Shown piece by piece: positions 60,841-64,000 of a stretch of DNA of 64,000 bases; the first letter of the stretch is position 1; every line of letters begins with the position of its first letter. The position numbers and the translations under genes are program-made. The notes below the pieces were generated by a model. The model was not told where the DNA came from. It made no database searches and saw only the letters and a program-made list of their open reading frames with translations. The stretch comes from Enoplolaimus lenunculus (lineage: Eukaryota; Nematoda; Enoplea; Enoplida; Thoracostomopsidae), in the NCBI GenBank assembly GCA_030248215.1, contig JASANG010001872.1:1-64000 (forward strand), written 5' to 3'.

Positions 60841-61996
60841 TGGCCCTGAAAGAGCGTGGTTCCGTTTCTGTATTGAACATGGCTCAAATAAAGATCGTAC
60901 AGCTTAAGGTGGCATACACTTTTGAAGACGTCCGGCGCTGAACATCACCGTTTGGCACCGTCCATCACCGTCGGCGCCGTCTTAGTCGTTCGATTATCGT
61001 CAGGTTTACACACACAAAAAAGTATTTCTGAATTTATTCAGAAAAGTATTTTCTGTGGCGAATCTGAAGAGTTTTTCTGATATTTAAGACAACTGTATAA
61101 AAATAACAAGAAAACGTTTATTTTCAGACTTTATTTCAAAATTTTTTGAAAACTTTGCTGTTATAACAGAAATATTTTTCAAGTGCACCTTGCCAATCAT
61201 ATTCCTTAAATGTAAGAAATTTTTTCTTAAATATCAGAAACATTATTTTGACTGTAGGCTCTCAAGTCACGTTTGCTATTCGCCAACGGTTTTCCGGGCC
61301 ACAAAACTGGTCAATAATACTTTGAGCGATTTTAGACATCGGTAAAAAAATCGCCATCTTTTCGCAGCGCTTTTAATAGTTGATCGTACGAGAAAACAAT
61401 AAAAATGAGATTTGACATCGCGATTTTGGGCCACATGCCCTGACTGTTGTATATTAGCTTCTCTATGCTCTGGCCCAAGGTTGTAAATATACAGGACCAG
61501 CGAAAAACTACCGGTTTGTTTCGTTTGTTCGCTCTGTTCAGCAGGCATTTTTTTTATTTTTATTCGCTTTCGCCCAAAATCAGAGTGTGTTCACCTCGGT
61601 TTGTCGGAGCTTCTTGCATAATAGTGTTTTCGCGCATATTTTGGGCATTCGGCTTGGTTTAAATACCGGGTATCTTTCGGAAACTGGTTGCTTTTCCACG
61701 CGTATGGTTTGGTAGAGGTAGCCAAACAAGGTTTATCTGTGTTAAGTTATCGCGAAATCAAAATATTGCTACAGTTCCTCTGTTCCTGTATATACTGGTT
61801 TCGGCTACTTGGTATTTTTTAATGTTGACCTATTTTATAGTTTGTTGTTCACAATTTTAATAGTACAATTGCTGAATAATGTGATTGCAGTTACACTGAC
61901 GTACCGTGGTTTGAATCTTAGCTCAAAACAACCTATCAGTTGATATCGAGAATATTCATGTCTGAAAGGGTTAATTGAGCTTCACGGGACATAAAA
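60841..61996. other. Repeat-rich stretch without a gene
   Basis: A CG-rich foldback fragment near 60935-61000, an AAGACA-type element at 61012-61258, plain AT-rich DNA, and the end fragment of a tRNA-like element at about 61905-61975 that stops at GAAAGGGTTAA. Confidence 0.55.
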
Positions 61997-62730
61997 ATGG
62001 AAATGTTTACTACGACATTGCCAGATCCTCCGACAAAATTCAGCCAGGTCAGAGTCTGATTGCGGTCAGTTTTTAATGGTTTACTGTAGTGACCCGAATA
62101 AGACGGGGTGGACTGATATTTATTTGGCCTCTTGGAGTGTACGCCCCCTTGTTATTCGGTTATGGACTGTTATATATTTTTAACCCACGCTCCGCCACCC
62201 TTCGTTACTGATATATATCCGGTACTGCAACTATCCGTTGAAATAAACGTTTATTTGTCGCGTCAATAGCTTGAGCGATTATGCAAGATTATGCTAAGGA
62301 ATGTACTTTCAAAATTTAAGTACGCCTTAAAGATTCGAGCTCAATTTTATTTGGTCCAGGAGTCATTTATGCACTATAATTAGTAATAACTGACTTCATG
62401 GACTCTAATTAGGATTTAGGGACTCCATCAGCTTACCGACTCTTATTAGGGATACGGACTCCTATTGTTACTCAAAATGGGAACCCCGCCTTATTACCCC
62501 ACACCCTCTTATTCGGGTCACTACAGCAAAAGCTGGCACGTACGCCTCTTACAACTGAATCTGCGACAATTCGTTTTCCGGTTGCGCAGCAACTTATCAC
62601 CCAACAGAGTCCTCAAGCCTATGAATGAACAAAATCGAATTGTTGCGTTGCTGAAACTGCTGAATTACAAATTGCCGAACGTCCAGTTGGTGTGATACCC
62701 TTACAAATACAACGTAACCTTTCAATTTAG
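61997..62730 (+). pseudogene. Possible broken gene spanning a MITE
   Basis: A short frame from ATG at 61997 reads MEMFTTTLPDPPTKFSQ and meets a GT at 62048. After the MITE, whose last bases CACTACAG form an acceptor, the frame continues in phase 0 as QKLARTPLTTESATIRFP to a TGA at 62626. The same frame then stays open (TKSNCCVAETAELQIAERP) to a TAG at 62730. Codon choice resembles the host genes. The TGA, lack of a recognisable family and a competing frame (62465-62697) make this a remnant at best; function unknown. Confidence 0.3.
62084..62526. mobile_element. TA-type MITE of about 440 bp, third copy
   Basis: CTGTAGTGACCCGAATAAGA at one end and GGGTCACTACAG at the other, TA on the left side and CA on the right. 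Same family as 12519-12957 and 19770-20206, here outside the palindrome. Confidence 0.8.
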
Positions 62731-64000
62731 CAATGACACAAGTGTTCGTTATTAAAGTATTAATTTAATTTTCACTGCGTAAAATGTTGTTTTCAACAAA
62801 TTGCCAACTTTAAACAGTCCTCGGATGCATTCGCACAATTTTCTTCGCCCAATTTGTGCATTCACATAAATGCGGTGCATTCGGTAGATCCAAGTGACGA
62901 CCATTCAGCCTATCATCCACTAACAGGGATCAAAACCAAAATTTTGTATATTAAGATTTAGTACTAATATTGCGTTTGAGTTCTATAACTCGCGAACGGT
63001 TTTCGACGATTATATATCGAGCGATCCTTCACACGCCGGTAATTATTGGATCCGCCACTGAGATGTGATGTCTAGCGCTGTTCGCAATAACACAAATATA
63101 GTTTAGCGTGTTTATACTTTGTTCATGACTGCAATCTGTCGCACGATTTACACTTCGACACTAAAATTTGTTGTAAATTTAACATTTACGGCGAAATTGC
63201 TGTTTGTATTAAACATTTTGCGTATTTTAACATTTGCTCAAAATCAAAATACTGATAATGTGCATTCACTGTTTAATGTTTACCTCGCGTTACTTTTCAG
63301 TCAAATTAGTTTTACATATAACTTTTATACCCTGTATATATTTATTGGCAATGCAGTTCAGTAGCCAGCTTACCTTGCTCGAGGAGACTGAACATTTTTC
63401 AGGATGGGCATAGAAAGGTTTTCGTTGACTTTGACTTACAAGCAAACGTTCAATATTTTCTAGGAGGGCCAAGGTTTCTCCTGTGGGCTGAGCACTCCTT
63501 CCCTGCCCCAATTGGCTACGGGTCCGTGTCCCGTAGCAATGACTGTAAAACGCTGCTGTTAGACGACTTGGTAGTTCAGTATTTAGTAAAAAGACAGCCT
63601 TGGGAACAGGAAATGGGAACAAATGACACAATTTAATTAAGCATTTGCGCTCCAAAACAAACTTAAAATTACCAGACCCGTCCGTAACTAAATCCCGAAC
63701 GATTGTTTCTGTAAGATATAAAATTCTTCAATTTTGACTATTTTTAGGTGTCGTAGGAAATCCTCACAACATAAATCTCGAATTGTTCAAGAATCCAAAT
63801 TTGGGCAAATTCAAATTTAGGGTTGAATAATCGGAGTAGATTTGTTAAACTCTATAAATGACTTGTGCAGGAAAACAAATCATTAAGTAAAATTTACGAG
63901 TAAAGTTCGCAAACTGACAACAAAATAAAGAACATCAGTTTAAAATTAGTACTGGCTACAGAGGCTACTGGCTCATACTGTGGCACAACAAAATTTTCGA
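62731..64000. other. Window end, no firm gene
   Basis: AT-rich. A segment near 63390-63450 (CAGGATGGGCATA) repeats sequence found at about 34908. One signal-peptide-like frame is listed separately. Confidence 0.5.
63125..63364 (+). CDS. Weak candidate start of a secreted protein
   Basis: ATG then MTAICRTIYTSTLKF and a hydrophobic stretch (KLLFVLNILRILTFA) before QNQNTDNVHS, which resembles a signal peptide and cleavage region. The frame continues to a TAG at 63364 through hydrophobic residues. No clear splice donor, homolog or paralog seen. Confidence 0.2.
   Translation: MTAICRTIYTSTLKFVVNLTFTAKLLFVLNILRILTFAQNQNTDNVHSLFNVYLALLFSQISFTYNFYTLYIFIGNAVQ

Noticed and set aside
62626-62628. In-frame TGA as a selenocysteine codon
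   Set aside because: No recognisable selenoprotein family and no SECIS-like structure that I can see; decay is simpler.

Overview
The window looks like nematode nuclear DNA. Introns end in TTTTCAG or TTTTAG, the GT-AG exon structures are clear, and there are many short interspersed arrays of TTAGGC, the nematode telomere unit. It is AT-rich, gene-poor and crowded with small non-autonomous elements. Species cannot be told from the sequence. All exon joins, paralogies and repeat boundaries below were worked out by eye.

Positions 33-32737 form one giant inverted repeat. A left arm of about 15.8 kb (33-15864) and a right arm of about 15.9 kb (16787-32737) are mirror images around a 0.9 kb spacer. 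The arms differ by scattered substitutions, small indels and a minisatellite copy-number change, so they are a diverged duplication rather than one sequence read twice. Each arm carries the same small secreted-peptide genes: an 18-codon signal-peptide exon, a phase-0 intron and one coding exon. They are a neuropeptide-like precursor, a His-rich secreted protein, and the signal exon of a second His-rich paralog whose coding exon lies just past the right arm. Coding exons are nearly identical between arms (1 difference in 303 nt and 1 in 339 nt) while adjacent non-coding DNA differs by several percent, which suggests selection on both copies.

From 33.5 to 40.7 kb there is repeat-rich intergenic DNA. 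At 40.7-46.6 kb lies a six-exon gene on the + strand for an 887-residue protein: a NEK-like kinase fold that has lost the beta-3 lysine, the HRD aspartate and DFG, followed by a long Ser-rich tail, so a predicted pseudokinase. From 46.6 to 55.8 kb there is again intergenic DNA with telomere-like elements, a foldback MITE, a minisatellite and a tRNA-related element. At 55.8-59.4 kb a four-exon gene encodes a complete 564-residue SLC2/GLUT-type sugar transporter. The last 4.6 kb holds elements plus a possible broken gene.

The two large genes and the peptide cluster show no functional link. The most unusual material is the inverted repeat with its peptide genes, the pseudokinase, and a family of short terminal-inverted-repeat elements whose interior is telomere-like sequence.
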